Origin: Pseudomonas sp. LS.1a
Lineage (GTDB): Bacteria; Pseudomonadota; Gammaproteobacteria; Pseudomonadales; Pseudomonadaceae
Assembly (NCBI RefSeq): GCF_022533585.1
Contig: NZ_CP092827.1
Coordinates: 56,001 to 120,000 of the forward strand
DNA: 64,000 nt
Direction: 5' to 3'
How positions within the stretch are numbered: the first letter of the stretch is position 1; every line of letters starts with the position of its first letter. This document shows positions 45,450 to 54,758 of the stretch, piece by piece. Position numbers and translations under genes: made by a program. The notes beneath the pieces are model-generated. The model was not told where the DNA came from. It worked only from the letters and a program-made list of their open reading frames with translations, and did not search any database.

Positions 45450-46853
45450 CTACTCGCGTGTAGCACCGCTCGGCTTTTCCGGACCATGCCGACGCCAGCG
45501 CAACAGCCCCGCAGCCAGGATCAGCCCCAACAGCAAGGCAACCAGCCCGTAGAGTTCATCGTAGCCAAGCAAGGGCTTCTCGATACGTACATAACCATCT
45601 TCCTTGAGCAGCTGCTTCAGCGCCGCGTTGGCCTGCGCCAGGCTGACCTGGCGCAGCTTGCGCACCGGGTTGGCAAAACGCCCGTCGCTATAGTCGTTCA
45701 GCGCACCCCAGTAGTAGTCGGCCAAGGCGCTGTTGCCCTGGGTGCTCCAGCTTTCCTTGGCGACGCTGGCGTACTTGATACGCTCGAAGGTGTCCGGGTC
45801 GAGGCCTTCCTTGCGCAGGTGGTCGAACAACTTCTGCATCACCTCGACCGCCTGGTCGATGTCCTCGCGCTCCAGGTCGGCGTTGAGGCTGAGCAGGCCT
45901 GTGTCGCCAAAGCTTTCGCGTTTTGCCGAGGGGCCGTAGGACAGCCCGTTGCGCAGGCGCAGCTGGTCGTACAGCGCCCAGTCCAGGTAGTGCGACAGCA
46001 GGTCGAGGGTGGCCTGGTGATCGTTGTCCAGCACCGGCTCGACGAACAGCCAGTGCAGCTTGACGCTGTCACCCAGCCAGCCGCGGGTCAGGTTGCGGCG
46101 CTGTTCAGCTTGCTGGCCGATGCTTTCCAGGGTGCGGCGTTCCTCCGGCTCGGTGGCGGGCAGTTCGCCAAAGGTGCGCTCCAGGTAGGCCGGCAGCAGG
46201 CGGTCGAGACCACCGACCACGATCAGGGTCATGTTGTTGGCCGCATACCAGCGGTCACGCAAGGTGGTCACCTGCTCCAGGGTCATGTCGTCGAGGTTGG
46301 AGCGCTCCGGGCATTTCAGGCCCAGTTCGGTGGCCAGCTGGTCACTGGCGGGGTGGCCGATGTCCTGGCGGTCGAGCCAGCGCTGCAGGTGGCCATAGTG
46401 GCCGCCATCCTCGCGCTCGATGATGCGCTTGGCGGTGGCCAGGGTCTTGGCATCGATGCGGGTGTCACGAATCACCGCCAACAGCAGGTCAAGGATTTTG
46501 CGCTGGTTGCGCGCCGGGGCTTCGATGACGAAGGTGGTGTCGGCGCTGCTGGTGTAGGCGTTCCATTCACCGCCCAGCGATTGCAGGCGCTCTTCCAGGC
46601 CGCCCTCGCCGGTTTCGTCGATGCCGCTGAACAGCAGGTGTTCGAGCAGGTGCGGCAGCTCTTTCTGCTCGCAATTGAAGTCATCCAGGCCGACGCCGAC
46701 CACCAGGCGGATCGCCACATGGTCACGTTCATAGCCGTTTTTCAGGATGACCTGCAGGCCATTGGGCAACAGGTAACCTTCAACCCGCGAACGGTCGAGG
46801 GCGAATGAGGGCAGGCTGCAGATCAGCAGGCAAACGAACATCAGGCAACGCAT
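45450..46853 (-). CDS. M16 family zinc metallopeptidase, C-terminally anchored
   Basis: This envelope protease-like protein (467 residues) has a signal peptide (MRCLMFVCLLICSLPSFA). The inverted zinc motif HxxEH is intact in ELPHLLEHLLFSG (near residue 65), and the distal Glu lies in AKRIIEREDGG. A second, degenerate M16 domain makes up the C-terminal half. A single hydrophobic segment (LVALLLGLILAAGLL) near the C-terminus would anchor it, followed by a basic tail. It is shorter than two-domain M16 members such as PqqF. The Na/Pi gene lies 30 bp upstream on the same strand, so the two may share a transcript. Confidence 0.9.
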   Translation of the reverse strand: MRCLMFVCLLICSLPSFALDRSRVEGYLLPNGLQVILKNGYERDHVAIRLVVGVGLDDFNCEQKELPHLLEHLLFSGIDETGEGGLEERLQSLGGEWNAYTSSADTTFVIEAPARNQRKILDLLLAVIRDTRIDAKTLATAKRIIEREDGGHYGHLQRWLDRQDIGHPASDQLATELGLKCPERSNLDDMTLEQVTTLRDRWYAANNMTLIVVGGLDRLLPAYLERTFGELPATEPEERRTLESIGQQAEQRRNLTRGWLGDSVKLHWLFVEPVLDNDHQATLDLLSHYLDWALYDQLRLRNGLSYGPSAKRESFGDTGLLSLNADLEREDIDQAVEVMQKLFDHLRKEGLDPDTFERIKYASVAKESWSTQGNSALADYYWGALNDYSDGRFANPVRKLRQVSLAQANAALKQLLKEDGYVRIEKPLLGYDELYGLVALLLGLILAAGLLRWRRHGPEKPSGATRE

Positions 46854-46883
46854 GGGCGAGCTCGGGTCCTCAGGTAGGCGAAA

Positions 46884-48542
46884 TCACGGCAGACGGGCTT
46901 CGTCCGGCACGCTGTCGAGCATCAGCCCGCCCGTGTCCGAGCCGCCCAGTACCACATAGGCACTGCTACAGAACAAAGAGTTCAACCGCTTCATGTCGGC
47001 GATCAGCTCCAAGTGTAGCGAACTGGTCTCGATACTTTGCACTACCTTGCGCTGCAGGCGGCTGACATGGGCGTGGGCAAGGCGCCGTTCCTGGGCGCGA
47101 AAACGGCGTTTTTCCCGCAGCAGCAAGCGGGCGCTTTCCGGGTCGGCACTGAGGAACACCGACAAGCCCAGGCGCAGGTTGGCCAGCAACTGTTCCTGCA
47201 GGCCGGTCAGCTCCTCCAGCCCCACCTGGGAGAATTCCCGGCGTTGGCTGGTTTTCTGCTGCTGGACCTTGCGTAGCATGCGCTCGATAAGGTCGCAGGC
47301 CAGCTTGAGGTTGATTGCCAGCTCGATGATTTCTGCCCAGCGGCGGTTGTCCTGTTCGCTGAGGTCTTCACGCGACATCTGCGCCAGGTACAGCTTGATC
47401 GCGCTGTACAAGGCTTCGGCGTCCTCGCCCAAAGCGCGGACCTGCTGCGGCAAGGCAGTCTGGGTACCACGCAGGGCTCCGAGCATGGCTTCAAGCAGGC
47501 TGTCGACGATATCGCCCAGGCGCAGGGTTTCGCGGGATGCGTTGGCCAAGGCCAGGCTGGGTGTTTCCAGCGCCGAGGTGTCGAGGTGGCGCGGGCGTAT
47601 CTGGCCGTTGCCGTTTTCCCGTTCGGGCAGCAGGGCGTTGCACAGCCGGCCCATGGGTTTGACCGTGGGCAGCATGATCAGGCAACGCAGCGTGTTGTAG
47701 AGCAGGTGGAAGCCGATGACCAGCTCCTGCGGGCTGAAGCTCAGTGAGTCCATCCAGCCCACCAATGGGTGCAGTACGGGGATGATCAGCAGCAGGCCGA
47801 TCAGCTTGTACAGCAGGCTGCCCAGGGCCACCCGGCGCCCGGCGGCGTTTTGCATGCTGGTGCTGATGAAGGCCAGCAGCCCGCTGCCGATGTTGGCGCC
47901 GACCACCAGGCCGATGGCCACCGGCAGGCTGATCACCTCGGCACCGGCCAGCGTCGCGGTGAGCAGCACAGCGGCCAGGCTGGAATAGGAAATCATGGCG
48001 AACAATGCGCCGACCAGTGCGTCGAGCATGATGTCGCCGGTCAGCGAGGCGAACAGCACTTTCACGCCCTGGGCGTGGGTAATCGGCGTAGCTGCCTGCA
48101 CGATCAGCTCCAATGCCAGGATGATCAGGCCAAGCCCGATGCCTACCCTGCCCAGCTGGCCAGCCCGCGTCTGCTTGCGCGAGAGGAAGAAGATCACACC
48201 CAGGAAGATCAGCAGTGGCGACAGCCAGGAAAGGTCCAGGGTCAGCACCCGGGCCATCAGCGCGGTACCCACGTCGGCGCCGAGCATGATCGCCAGGGCC
48301 GGGGTCATGGCCATCAGGCCCTGGCCGACGAACGAGGTGACCAGCATGGCAGTGGCGTTGCTGCTTTGCACCATGGCCGTGACCAGAATGCCGGCGACGA
48401 ACGCCAGCGGGCGCTTGTTCATGTTCTGGCCGATGATGCGCCGCAGGCTCGAGCCGAATACCCGCAGGATGCCGGTACGTACGATGTGGGTGCCCCAGAC
48501 CAGAAGCGTAACGGCCGAGAGCAGGTTGAGCAGGGTCAGCAT
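46884..48542 (-). CDS. Na/Pi cotransporter family protein with PhoU-like tail
   Basis: The product (552 residues) has an N-terminal membrane part of about nine spans in two inverted repeats with the QSSNATAMLVTS motif (QSS family signature) and its second copy around MISYSSLAAVLLTATL. The C-terminal 220 residues are cytoplasmic helices like PhoU. This layout is that of YjbB-type phosphate exporters or Na/Pi symporters. The direction of transport is not clear from sequence. The start at 48542 (MLTLLNLLS) is preferred because GGGGG lies upstream. An ATG seven codons earlier has no ribosome site. Confidence 0.88.
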   Translation of the reverse strand: MLTLLNLLSAVTLLVWGTHIVRTGILRVFGSSLRRIIGQNMNKRPLAFVAGILVTAMVQSSNATAMLVTSFVGQGLMAMTPALAIMLGADVGTALMARVLTLDLSWLSPLLIFLGVIFFLSRKQTRAGQLGRVGIGLGLIILALELIVQAATPITHAQGVKVLFASLTGDIMLDALVGALFAMISYSSLAAVLLTATLAGAEVISLPVAIGLVVGANIGSGLLAFISTSMQNAAGRRVALGSLLYKLIGLLLIIPVLHPLVGWMDSLSFSPQELVIGFHLLYNTLRCLIMLPTVKPMGRLCNALLPERENGNGQIRPRHLDTSALETPSLALANASRETLRLGDIVDSLLEAMLGALRGTQTALPQQVRALGEDAEALYSAIKLYLAQMSREDLSEQDNRRWAEIIELAINLKLACDLIERMLRKVQQQKTSQRREFSQVGLEELTGLQEQLLANLRLGLSVFLSADPESARLLLREKRRFRAQERRLAHAHVSRLQRKVVQSIETSSLHLELIADMKRLNSLFCSSAYVVLGGSDTGGLMLDSVPDEARLP

Positions 48543-48705
48543 GGCGACGGCCCCCTGTTGCATTGGCCCAGCGGGCCAAGAGAAGAAGCGTGAGCGTTTG
48601 AAGAATTTTCAGTGCTCACTCAAAGCTTTAGTTGTTTTGCGTAGCTGTCGCCAGCTTCGCATGGCTGTCTGTGATTTGAAACACATGGGAAATGAATGAT
48701 TGCCT

Positions 48706-48722
48706 GTGCCCGCGAAGAGGCC
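48706..48722. repeat. REP fragment
   Basis: GTGCCCGCGAAGAGGCC is the end part of the REP unit without its TGTGGGAGC half or partner. It is a decayed copy in the gap between the terC terminator and the Na/Pi gene. Confidence 0.6.
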
Positions 48723-48761
48723 AGTACAGCAAACGGCAGAATTCAGTAATCCGGGCATGAA

Positions 48762-48784
48762 AAAGGGCCCCGAAGGGCCCTTTG
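48762..48784 (-). terminator. Intrinsic terminator of terC
   Basis: Read on the minus strand, AAAGGGCCC-TTCG-GGGCCCTTTTT is a stable tetraloop hairpin followed by T residues, 20 bp after the terC stop. Confidence 0.9.
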
Positions 48785-48803
48785 TGTCCTGCACTTCCTG
48801 ATC

Positions 48804-49574
48804 TTATTGACCCGGAATGTCCTTGCGCAGTTTCACTGGCTCATGCTCTTTGCCGTTCTTGCGGGCCAGGGCGGTGCGCATGCGGATGTTGATGGCTTCC
48901 ACCGCCAGCGAGAACGCCATGGCGAAGTAGACGTAGCCCTTGGGCACATGCACGTCGAAAGCTTCGGCGATCAGCACGGTACCGACCACGATCAGGAACG
49001 ACAGTGCGAGCATCTTCAGCGACGGGTGCTTGTCGATGAACTCGCTGATGGTGCCGGCGCACAGCATCATCACCAACACGGCGACGATGATCGCGGCGAT
49101 CATTACCGGTACATGGGACACCATGCCGACCGCCGTGATCACCGAGTCCAGCGAGAACACGATGTCGATGATGGCGATCTGGATGATGGTATAGAAAAAC
49201 TTGCCACCCGCGCCTTTCGGCTCTTCCGGATTCTCGTCCTCGCCTTCCAGGCCGTGGTAGATCTCTTGCGAGCTTTTCCACAGCAGGAACAGGCCACCAA
49301 AGAACAGGATCAGGTCACGCCCGGAAATGCCCTGGCCAAACACCACGAACAGGTCGGCGGTAAGGCGCATGACCCAGGTGATCGACAGCAACAGCATGAT
49401 ACGGGTGACCATGGCCAGGGCCAGGCCAAAGATCCGGGTGCGTGGCTGCATGTGCTTGGGCATGCGGCTGACCAGAATCGAGATCATGATGATGTTGTCG
49501 ATACCGAGGACGATCTCAAGCGCAGTAAGGGTAAAAAAGGCAACCCAGATTTCCGGGCTGGTCAGCCATTCCAT
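48804..49574 (-). CDS. TerC family integral membrane protein
   Basis: The product (256 residues) has about seven spans. The family features are LEIVLGIDNIIMISILVSR with Asp in the second span, and the paired IAIIDIVFSLDSVITAVGM in the fifth. TerC/Alx/YkoY proteins handle divalent metals such as manganese. The older name refers to tellurium resistance. The acidic residues in the membrane support a cation role. Whether it exports manganese here is not tested. The C-terminal tail is charged (ARKNGKEHEPVKLRKD). It has its own terminator, so it is likely monocistronic. Confidence 0.9.
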   Translation of the reverse strand: MEWLTSPEIWVAFFTLTALEIVLGIDNIIMISILVSRMPKHMQPRTRIFGLALAMVTRIMLLLSITWVMRLTADLFVVFGQGISGRDLILFFGGLFLLWKSSQEIYHGLEGEDENPEEPKGAGGKFFYTIIQIAIIDIVFSLDSVITAVGMVSHVPVMIAAIIVAVLVMMLCAGTISEFIDKHPSLKMLALSFLIVVGTVLIAEAFDVHVPKGYVYFAMAFSLAVEAINIRMRTALARKNGKEHEPVKLRKDIPGQ

Positions 49575-49597
49575 GTGTTTTCCTTCGAACGGTAAAG

Positions 49598-49626
49598 GCG
49601 ACGCGTCCGGATCAGGGGCGCGTCGC
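49598..49626 (-). terminator. Possible terminator of the CitMHS gene
   Basis: Perfect 8-bp arms GCGACGCG and CGCGTCGC enclose a 13-nt loop just after the CitMHS stop on the minus strand. Only CTTTAC follows, so terminator strength is uncertain. Confidence 0.5.
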
Positions 49627-49646
49627 GTTGGGGTAATACGCGTTTA

Positions 49647-50954
49647 TTAAAGACTACTGAACAGCGGGAAAATGCCCATCAGCAGCGCGGCGAGCATTAT
49701 GCACAGGCACACCAGCACTGCCCACTTCAAGGTGAAGCGCTGATGATCGCCAAACTCGATGCCGGCCAGGGCCACCAGCAGGTAGGTGGAGGGTACCAAG
49801 GGGCTGAGCAGGTGTACCGGCTGCCCGACGATCGACGCACGGGCCATTTCCACCGGGCTGATGCCGTAATGGCTGGCGGCTTCGGCCAGCACCGGCAGCA
49901 CGCCATAATAGAACGCGTCGTTGGACATGAAGAACGTGAACGGCATGCTCACGATCGCTGTGATCACTGCCAGGTAAGGGCCCAGCGCCTCGGGGATGAC
50001 CGCCAGCAGGCTCTTGGACATGGCGTCGACCATGCCGGTGCCCGACAGGATCCCGGTGAAGATGCCGGCGGCGAAGATCAGCCCGGTGACCGCCAGCACG
50101 CTGCCAGCATGGGCGGCGATGCGGTCTTTCTGCTGCTGCAGGCACGGGTAGTTGACGATCATGGCGATGCTGAAGGCGATCATGAACAGCACCGGCAGCG
50201 GCAGCACACCGGCAATCAGCGCGACCATCAGGGCAGCGGTCAGGGCGCCGTTGAAGTACAGCAGTTTAGGCCGGCGCGCGTCCGGGTACTGCGAAACGGT
50301 GATTTCGCTGTGATCGATGTCGTCGGTGGGCAGGTGCAACTCGCCCAGGCGGGCACGTTCGCGCCTGCCGTACAGGTAGGCGATGGCAAGGATTGCCAGC
50401 ACGCCGAACAGCATGGCCGGGATCATCGGCACGAAGATGTCTGACGGGTCCACGTGCAGGGCGCTGGCGGCACGGGCGGTCGGGCCGCCCCAGGGGGTCA
50501 TGTTCATCACCCCGCCAGCGAGGATGATCAGGCCGGCCATGATCCGTGGGCTCATGCCCAGGCGGCTGTACATCGGCAACATGGCGGCGCAGCAGATCAT
50601 GTAGGTGGTGGCGCCGTCACCGTCGAGCGAGACCACCAGGGCCAGTACTGCGGTGCCGACGGAGACTTTCAGCGGATCGCCCTTGACCAGCTTGAGAATC
50701 TTGCGCACGGCCGGGTCGAACAGGCCGGAGTCGATCATCAGGGCGAAGTAGAGAATGGCGAACATGAGCATCACGCCGGTAGGCGCGAGCTTGCTGATGC
50801 CCTCGAGCATCATCGGGCCGATCTTGGCGGAAAAACCGCCGAACAGGGCAAACAGGATCGGTACCAGGATCAGCGCGATCAAGGCCGACAGGCGCTTGGT
50901 CATGATCAGGTACATGAAGGTGATGACCATGGCAAAGCCGAGGAAGGTCAGCAT
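49647..50954 (-). CDS. CitMHS family citrate/divalent metal transporter
   Basis: This inner-membrane transporter takes up citrate complexed with magnesium or another divalent metal. The 435-residue product has about eleven spans. It opens MLTFLGFAMVITFMYLIMTK, has a central hydrophilic loop (ERARLGELHLPTDDIDHSE), and carries motifs VSLDGDGATTYMICCAAMLP and MSNDAFYYGVLPVLAEAASHYG that match CitM/CitH. The gene is separate from its neighbours. No two-component genes of citrate sensing are nearby. Confidence 0.9.
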   Translation of the reverse strand: MLTFLGFAMVITFMYLIMTKRLSALIALILVPILFALFGGFSAKIGPMMLEGISKLAPTGVMLMFAILYFALMIDSGLFDPAVRKILKLVKGDPLKVSVGTAVLALVVSLDGDGATTYMICCAAMLPMYSRLGMSPRIMAGLIILAGGVMNMTPWGGPTARAASALHVDPSDIFVPMIPAMLFGVLAILAIAYLYGRRERARLGELHLPTDDIDHSEITVSQYPDARRPKLLYFNGALTAALMVALIAGVLPLPVLFMIAFSIAMIVNYPCLQQQKDRIAAHAGSVLAVTGLIFAAGIFTGILSGTGMVDAMSKSLLAVIPEALGPYLAVITAIVSMPFTFFMSNDAFYYGVLPVLAEAASHYGISPVEMARASIVGQPVHLLSPLVPSTYLLVALAGIEFGDHQRFTLKWAVLVCLCIMLAALLMGIFPLFSSL

Positions 50955-51221
50955 GGCAGTACTCCAGGCGTGGCGCGGCGAAAGGAAAGTCGATTCGGGC
51001 GAATCAGCGCGTATGGCGCTGTGCGGGGAGCATGCGGAGGGTGGCTACGGAAAGTCGGGCACAGGAAAACATCAGAATCACCATTGTTGTTGTTGATTGG
51101 GCCGGGCGCGGTGGTTACCGGGTGCCCTGGCTGACCGGTCTTGTGCCGGTAGTGGGGGCTATCCTATGAGGGCAAGCTTTCAGCCAGCTTTCGCCGAAGC
51201 AAAGGCGACGAGAGGTAGGTG

Positions 51222-51623
51222 ATGCAGGAGGTGACCGAGGGTGGCTGCCATTGTGGCGCCTTGCGTTATCGGTTGGAGGGCGACCTGACGGACATTGCCC
51301 ACTGCCATTGTTCGATCTGCCGGCGGGTCAGCGGCGGGCTGGTGGTGACCTGGCTCACCCTGCCCCGCTCGGGGTTCCGGTGGTTGGCGGGCGAGCCGAA
51401 CTGCTATGTCGCGCCGGCCAGTTGCAGCCGGTACTTCTGTGGGCATTGCGGGGCGCATGTGGCGCTGGTGACCACGCATAGCCCGGACACGGTGGATGTG
51501 ACGGTGGCGACCCTGGACCACCCGGAGCGGGTCAGGGCCAACCGGCATATCTGGGTGGGTAGCCGGTTGCCTTGGTTGCATCTGGATGAGGATTTGCCTT
51601 CGGAGGCGCAGGAGAACCTGTAG
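51222..51623 (+). CDS. GFA (glutathione-dependent formaldehyde-activating-like) family protein
   Basis: This small zinc-binding protein of the GFA/CENP-V fold has 133 residues. Zinc ligands appear as GGCHCGALRYRLEG, then AHCHCSICRRVSGG, then YFCGHCGAHVAL, which is the complete family set. The true reaction of most members is unknown, and formaldehyde chemistry should not be assumed. An adjacent GTG (51219) is an equally possible start. Both follow GAGAGG. It stands alone and converges on the DUF4105 gene across a REP pair. Confidence 0.9.
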   Translation: MQEVTEGGCHCGALRYRLEGDLTDIAHCHCSICRRVSGGLVVTWLTLPRSGFRWLAGEPNCYVAPASCSRYFCGHCGAHVALVTTHSPDTVDVTVATLDHPERVRANRHIWVGSRLPWLHLDEDLPSEAQENL

Positions 51624-51647
51624 GCCTTGTGCTGTCTGTGCCGGCCC

Positions 51648-51735
51648 TTTCGCGGGTAAACCCGCTCCCACAGGTGCGGCGCAGATCTCAGGTGCTGTAC
51701 AGATCCTGTGGGAGCGGGCATGCCCGCGAAGAGGC
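51648..51735. repeat. Paired REP element
   Basis: Facing units lie at 51648-51674 and 51705-51735, between convergent GFA and DUF4105 genes. The left core has GGGTAAACCC and the right core has GGGCATGCCC, so two core variants are paired. Confidence 0.88.
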
Positions 51736-51749
51736 CGGCACAATGGTCG

Positions 51750-53705
51750 TTACAATTGCAGGCCACCGGCGGCCTTGTGCAGTGCCCGCAGATGTTCGCC
51801 CACCTGCTTCACATTGGCTTCCACCGCCGCAATTTCCCTGGCCCGCGACGGCTCCAGCAGCGCCCTCACCTCTTTGTCCAGGCTCGTGCTCAAGCGCAGC
51901 AACTGCGCCTGCCGCTCGCTGCTGACCTGTTCCAGGTGCTTGCGCTCCTGCGGCTGTGGCAGCCCGTAGCCTTTGCTATCGAGCAACTCTGCCGGGCGGC
52001 TGAGGAAGCCACTGTTGGCCAGCATCTGCCGGAGGGTCGCATCGGCCTTGCTGACGCTGCCATCGTTCCGCGCGGCGGCATTCAGGTAGCGCTGCTTGAC
52101 CTCTTCCTGGGCCAGCAGCAGTTGCCGGCGCAAGCTGGCCTGTTCAAGCAGCAGCAAGGCGGCGCTGGTGCGCAGGTCGGCCTGGGCGAACCAGCCCCGA
52201 CGTTGCTCGGCGTCCAGAGCCAGCCAGTCTTCGACCTTGGCCTGCTTGATTGGCAACTGTTTCTTCAACACCTCGAACATGGCCTGGTAACGGTCGCGGT
52301 AGGAGTCGAAGCGATAACCCAGGCGCAGCGCCTCGCGGGGGTCGTCGAGTACGCTGGTGTCGGCCAGCCCCCTGCCCTTGAGCACGGCCAGCAAGCCATT
52401 GGGCATGATGCTGTCGAGGTCGTTCAGGCGTGGGTTGGCGGTGCCGCTGCGCAGCAGCTTCAACGACTCCACTGCGCAGTTGTTGGACAGGAACCAGTAG
52501 TTGCCGTCGTAGCTCCAGTGCATTTCGGCGGCCTGGCGCACCAGGTTTTCGATCTCGTCGCGGCTGAGCCGCAAGGGTACCGAGGCCAGGCTGCGCAGCT
52601 CGGTCTTGGTGTATTCGTCGATCACCTGGCCCAGCGGCAGCACGAACAGTCGCGAGGGGTAGGCGCCGACCAGCCCGTCCCAGCTGGAAAGCTGCACATC
52701 GTTGACAAAGGCGCGGTACGACAGCACCAGGCTCTGGTCGAGGTCCAGGCGGCAGTCCGGCCCGCGTGGGCGGCCTGGCTTGCAGATCACCAGGCGCAGC
52801 ATGCTGTGGCCCCAGCGGCTGACCAGGTTCTGGTTGGCTTCGGCCAGCAGGTAATCCACCTCATAGACCCGCTCGGGGTCGATTTCGCCCAGCGGCTGGC
52901 GGGCGAAGTCGCTGCCGGCATTGATGAACGGCAGGCCCTTGGCGCAGCTGTCCTGTTGCGGTGCCCAGCCGAAGTGCTCACGCAGGTACTGGTTCAGCGC
53001 CGGGCGGCGGCAACCGTAGCTCGGGTCGAGGAGGAAATACTCCATGTTGACCGCGATGTACTCCTTGGGGCTGCTCAGTTCATAGCTGTCGGGGCTGCGC
53101 ACGAACTGACCGTTGTGCTGCTCGCGCTCGCCGCGTCGGCCCACGTACTGCTGCCACCCGGCCAGGTCGAGCAGGCGCGGGTCGTCGCTGAGGGTGAAGC
53201 GGCGTTCTGCCTGGCCACGGCATGCCTCGGGCAGGCCGACCTTGCCCAACGTTCCTTGCTGGCGCTTGCAGCGGGTGATCAGCGCGCTGTCGGCGTTGGG
53301 CCACAGCCGGGCGCGGTCGTAGATATGAGTGAGCTCGTGTAGCACGGTGGCCAGCAGTTCTTCACGCACCGTGCCATGCGGGCGGTTGGTGCGCTCGGTG
53401 GCGGCACTGCCATCGGTGAGGCTGGGCAGCAGGCGGCGATTGAGTTCGAGGGTGGACACCAACGATGCCTGGCCATAGGCGTCGGCCGGCATGTTGTCGC
53501 TCCAGCTGACCTGCACGCGGCGGTTCAGCTGTTGCTTGAAGCGAGGGGGCAGCTTGCCCAGGGCCTCGTCGAGCAGGGCCTGGGTGGCTTGGGCCTGCTG
53601 CGAATCAAGGCCGGACGCCTGCAGCGCGAGCTGCAGGTCGGCCAGGGCGGGCGTGCCGAGCAGCGTCAGGGCGCAGCCGAGCAGCCAGGCGCGCACGCGG
53701 TTCAC
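51750..53705 (-). CDS. DUF4105 family secreted protein
   Basis: The product (651 residues) has a signal peptide (MNRVRAWLLGCALTLLGTPA). The N-terminal third contains HELTHIYDRARL, which looks like a zinc-peptidase HExxH-type helix (HELTH). The middle third holds the DUF4105 region, including YLLAEANQNLVSRWGHSMLRLV and YWFLSNNCAVESLKLL with a Cys in the usual place, quoted in part. The last third is coiled coil. DUF4105 has no proven role. The start is a GTG overlapping the stop of the upstream DUF2388 gene as GTGA, so it is coupled to that gene cluster. Confidence 0.85.
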   Translation of the reverse strand: MNRVRAWLLGCALTLLGTPALADLQLALQASGLDSQQAQATQALLDEALGKLPPRFKQQLNRRVQVSWSDNMPADAYGQASLVSTLELNRRLLPSLTDGSAATERTNRPHGTVREELLATVLHELTHIYDRARLWPNADSALITRCKRQQGTLGKVGLPEACRGQAERRFTLSDDPRLLDLAGWQQYVGRRGEREQHNGQFVRSPDSYELSSPKEYIAVNMEYFLLDPSYGCRRPALNQYLREHFGWAPQQDSCAKGLPFINAGSDFARQPLGEIDPERVYEVDYLLAEANQNLVSRWGHSMLRLVICKPGRPRGPDCRLDLDQSLVLSYRAFVNDVQLSSWDGLVGAYPSRLFVLPLGQVIDEYTKTELRSLASVPLRLSRDEIENLVRQAAEMHWSYDGNYWFLSNNCAVESLKLLRSGTANPRLNDLDSIMPNGLLAVLKGRGLADTSVLDDPREALRLGYRFDSYRDRYQAMFEVLKKQLPIKQAKVEDWLALDAEQRRGWFAQADLRTSAALLLLEQASLRRQLLLAQEEVKQRYLNAAARNDGSVSKADATLRQMLANSGFLSRPAELLDSKGYGLPQPQERKHLEQVSSERQAQLLRLSTSLDKEVRALLEPSRAREIAAVEANVKQVGEHLRALHKAAGGLQL

Positions 53706-54022
53706 AGCGCGAGGATGGCTTCGGCCAGTACCTGGTCGCTGGCGTCGCGCGCTTGCGGCACGCGCTCGCGCAGGGTGTTGAAGGCGGCCTCGAGCTGGGC
53801 GCCGCGAATTTCACCGTTGCTGGCGACAAAGCTGGCGGCGTCGTCATGGGCTTCGCGCACCACTTTGGAGTCGCGGATCGAAGTGGTGGTGTCAGAGGTG
53901 AAATCGATCGAACGGCCAAAGGCCCGCACGATGATATTGCTGGTGGCCACCAGGGTCTGTGCCTGGGCCAGGTCGGCCAGCAGCAGCATGCCGAGGGTAG
54001 CGGCAATCAGCGGTTTACGCAT
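53702..54022 (-). CDS. DUF2388 periplasmic protein, copy 1
   Basis: The product (106 residues) has a signal peptide (MRKPLIAATLGMLLLADLAQA). The mature part has the shared DUF2388 pattern FTSDTTTSIRDSKVVREAHDD followed by AASFVASNGEIRGAQLEAAF and ends AEAILAL. It is one of three tandem paralogues. It overlaps the DUF4105 gene, which suggests that DUF2388 and DUF4105 proteins act together. Function is unknown. GGAGATGCTCC before the ATG gives a clear ribosome site. Confidence 0.88.
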   Translation of the reverse strand: MRKPLIAATLGMLLLADLAQAQTLVATSNIIVRAFGRSIDFTSDTTTSIRDSKVVREAHDDAASFVASNGEIRGAQLEAAFNTLRERVPQARDASDQVLAEAILAL

Positions 54023-54058
54023 GGAGCATCTCCGAAAAATACAGGGAGTCAGATGTAG

Positions 54059-54352
54059 TTATTGGACGAGAATTGCCTGCGCCAGTTCCAGATCGCCGAC
54101 GCGTTGCCGTGCGCAATTGTGGCGTAATGATTCCAGCGCTGCTTCAAGCCGCGCACCGCGGATCTGGCCGTCGCTGGCGACGAAGGCAGCGGCATCGTCG
54201 TGGGCCTGGCGGACCAGTTTGCGGTCGAACGGTGCGGTGGTGACCTGGCTGGTGACATAGCCGGTGATGACCAGCCCTTGCGTGGTGGTATCCATGGCAT
54301 GGGCGCTGGCCACGCCAACAACGGAGAACAGCAACGGCAACAGATAACGCAT
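54059..54352 (-). CDS. DUF2388 periplasmic protein, copy 2
   Basis: This 97-residue paralogue of the genes on both sides has a signal peptide (MRYLLPLLFSVVGVASAHA). The pattern PFDRKLVRQAHDDAAAFVAS then GQIRGARLEAALESL is shared with the others. It has a Cys (RHNCARQRVG) that the other two lack, and it ends AQAILVQ. The start at 54352 was chosen because the signal peptide begins there. It has 36 bp to copy 1. Confidence 0.87.
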   Translation of the reverse strand: MRYLLPLLFSVVGVASAHAMDTTTQGLVITGYVTSQVTTAPFDRKLVRQAHDDAAAFVASDGQIRGARLEAALESLRHNCARQRVGDLELAQAILVQ

Positions 54353-54440
54353 GGGCTCTACGACAGCTGGAAACGTGGGCGGCAAAGGTGAGTACGGCTG
54401 TGCTGGTAGTGACCAGCACAGCTGAACGGTTCAGCCGGGG

Positions 54441-54758
54441 TCAGAGCGCCAGGATGGCCTGGGCCAGTTGTGCATCGCTGGCCTGCAGGGCAGGCATCTG
54501 CGAGCGGATGTGCAGGAAAGCGCTTTCCAGCTTGGCGCCGCGGATGTCGCCCTGGCTGCCAACGAAGCTGGCGGCGTCGTCACGGGCGGCCTGGACGATC
54601 TTGTCGTCACGGAACGAGGAGGAAATATCGGAAGTGGCATCGGTGGACGCGGCCACTGCGCCAACGACGGCGTCAGTGGTGACAACGAAGCTGGTGGCGT
54701 TTGCGGTGCCGGCCAGGCTCAGCATCAGAGCGGCGCCAATCAGGTATTTGCGGGACAT
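54441..54758 (-). CDS. DUF2388 periplasmic protein, copy 3
   Basis: The product (105 residues) has a signal peptide (MSRKYLIGAALMLSLAGTANA). The mature part contains SFRDDKIVQAARDDAASFVG and GDIRGAKLESAFLHIR and ends AQAILAL. It is the first in transcription order of the three paralogues and lies 88 bp before copy 2. Motifs AACTGTACC and AACTGTATTGGT stand upstream at 54912-54953, exactly 30 bp apart, and may control the cluster. Confidence 0.88.
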   Translation of the reverse strand: MSRKYLIGAALMLSLAGTANATSFVVTTDAVVGAVAASTDATSDISSSFRDDKIVQAARDDAASFVGSQGDIRGAKLESAFLHIRSQMPALQASDAQLAQAILAL

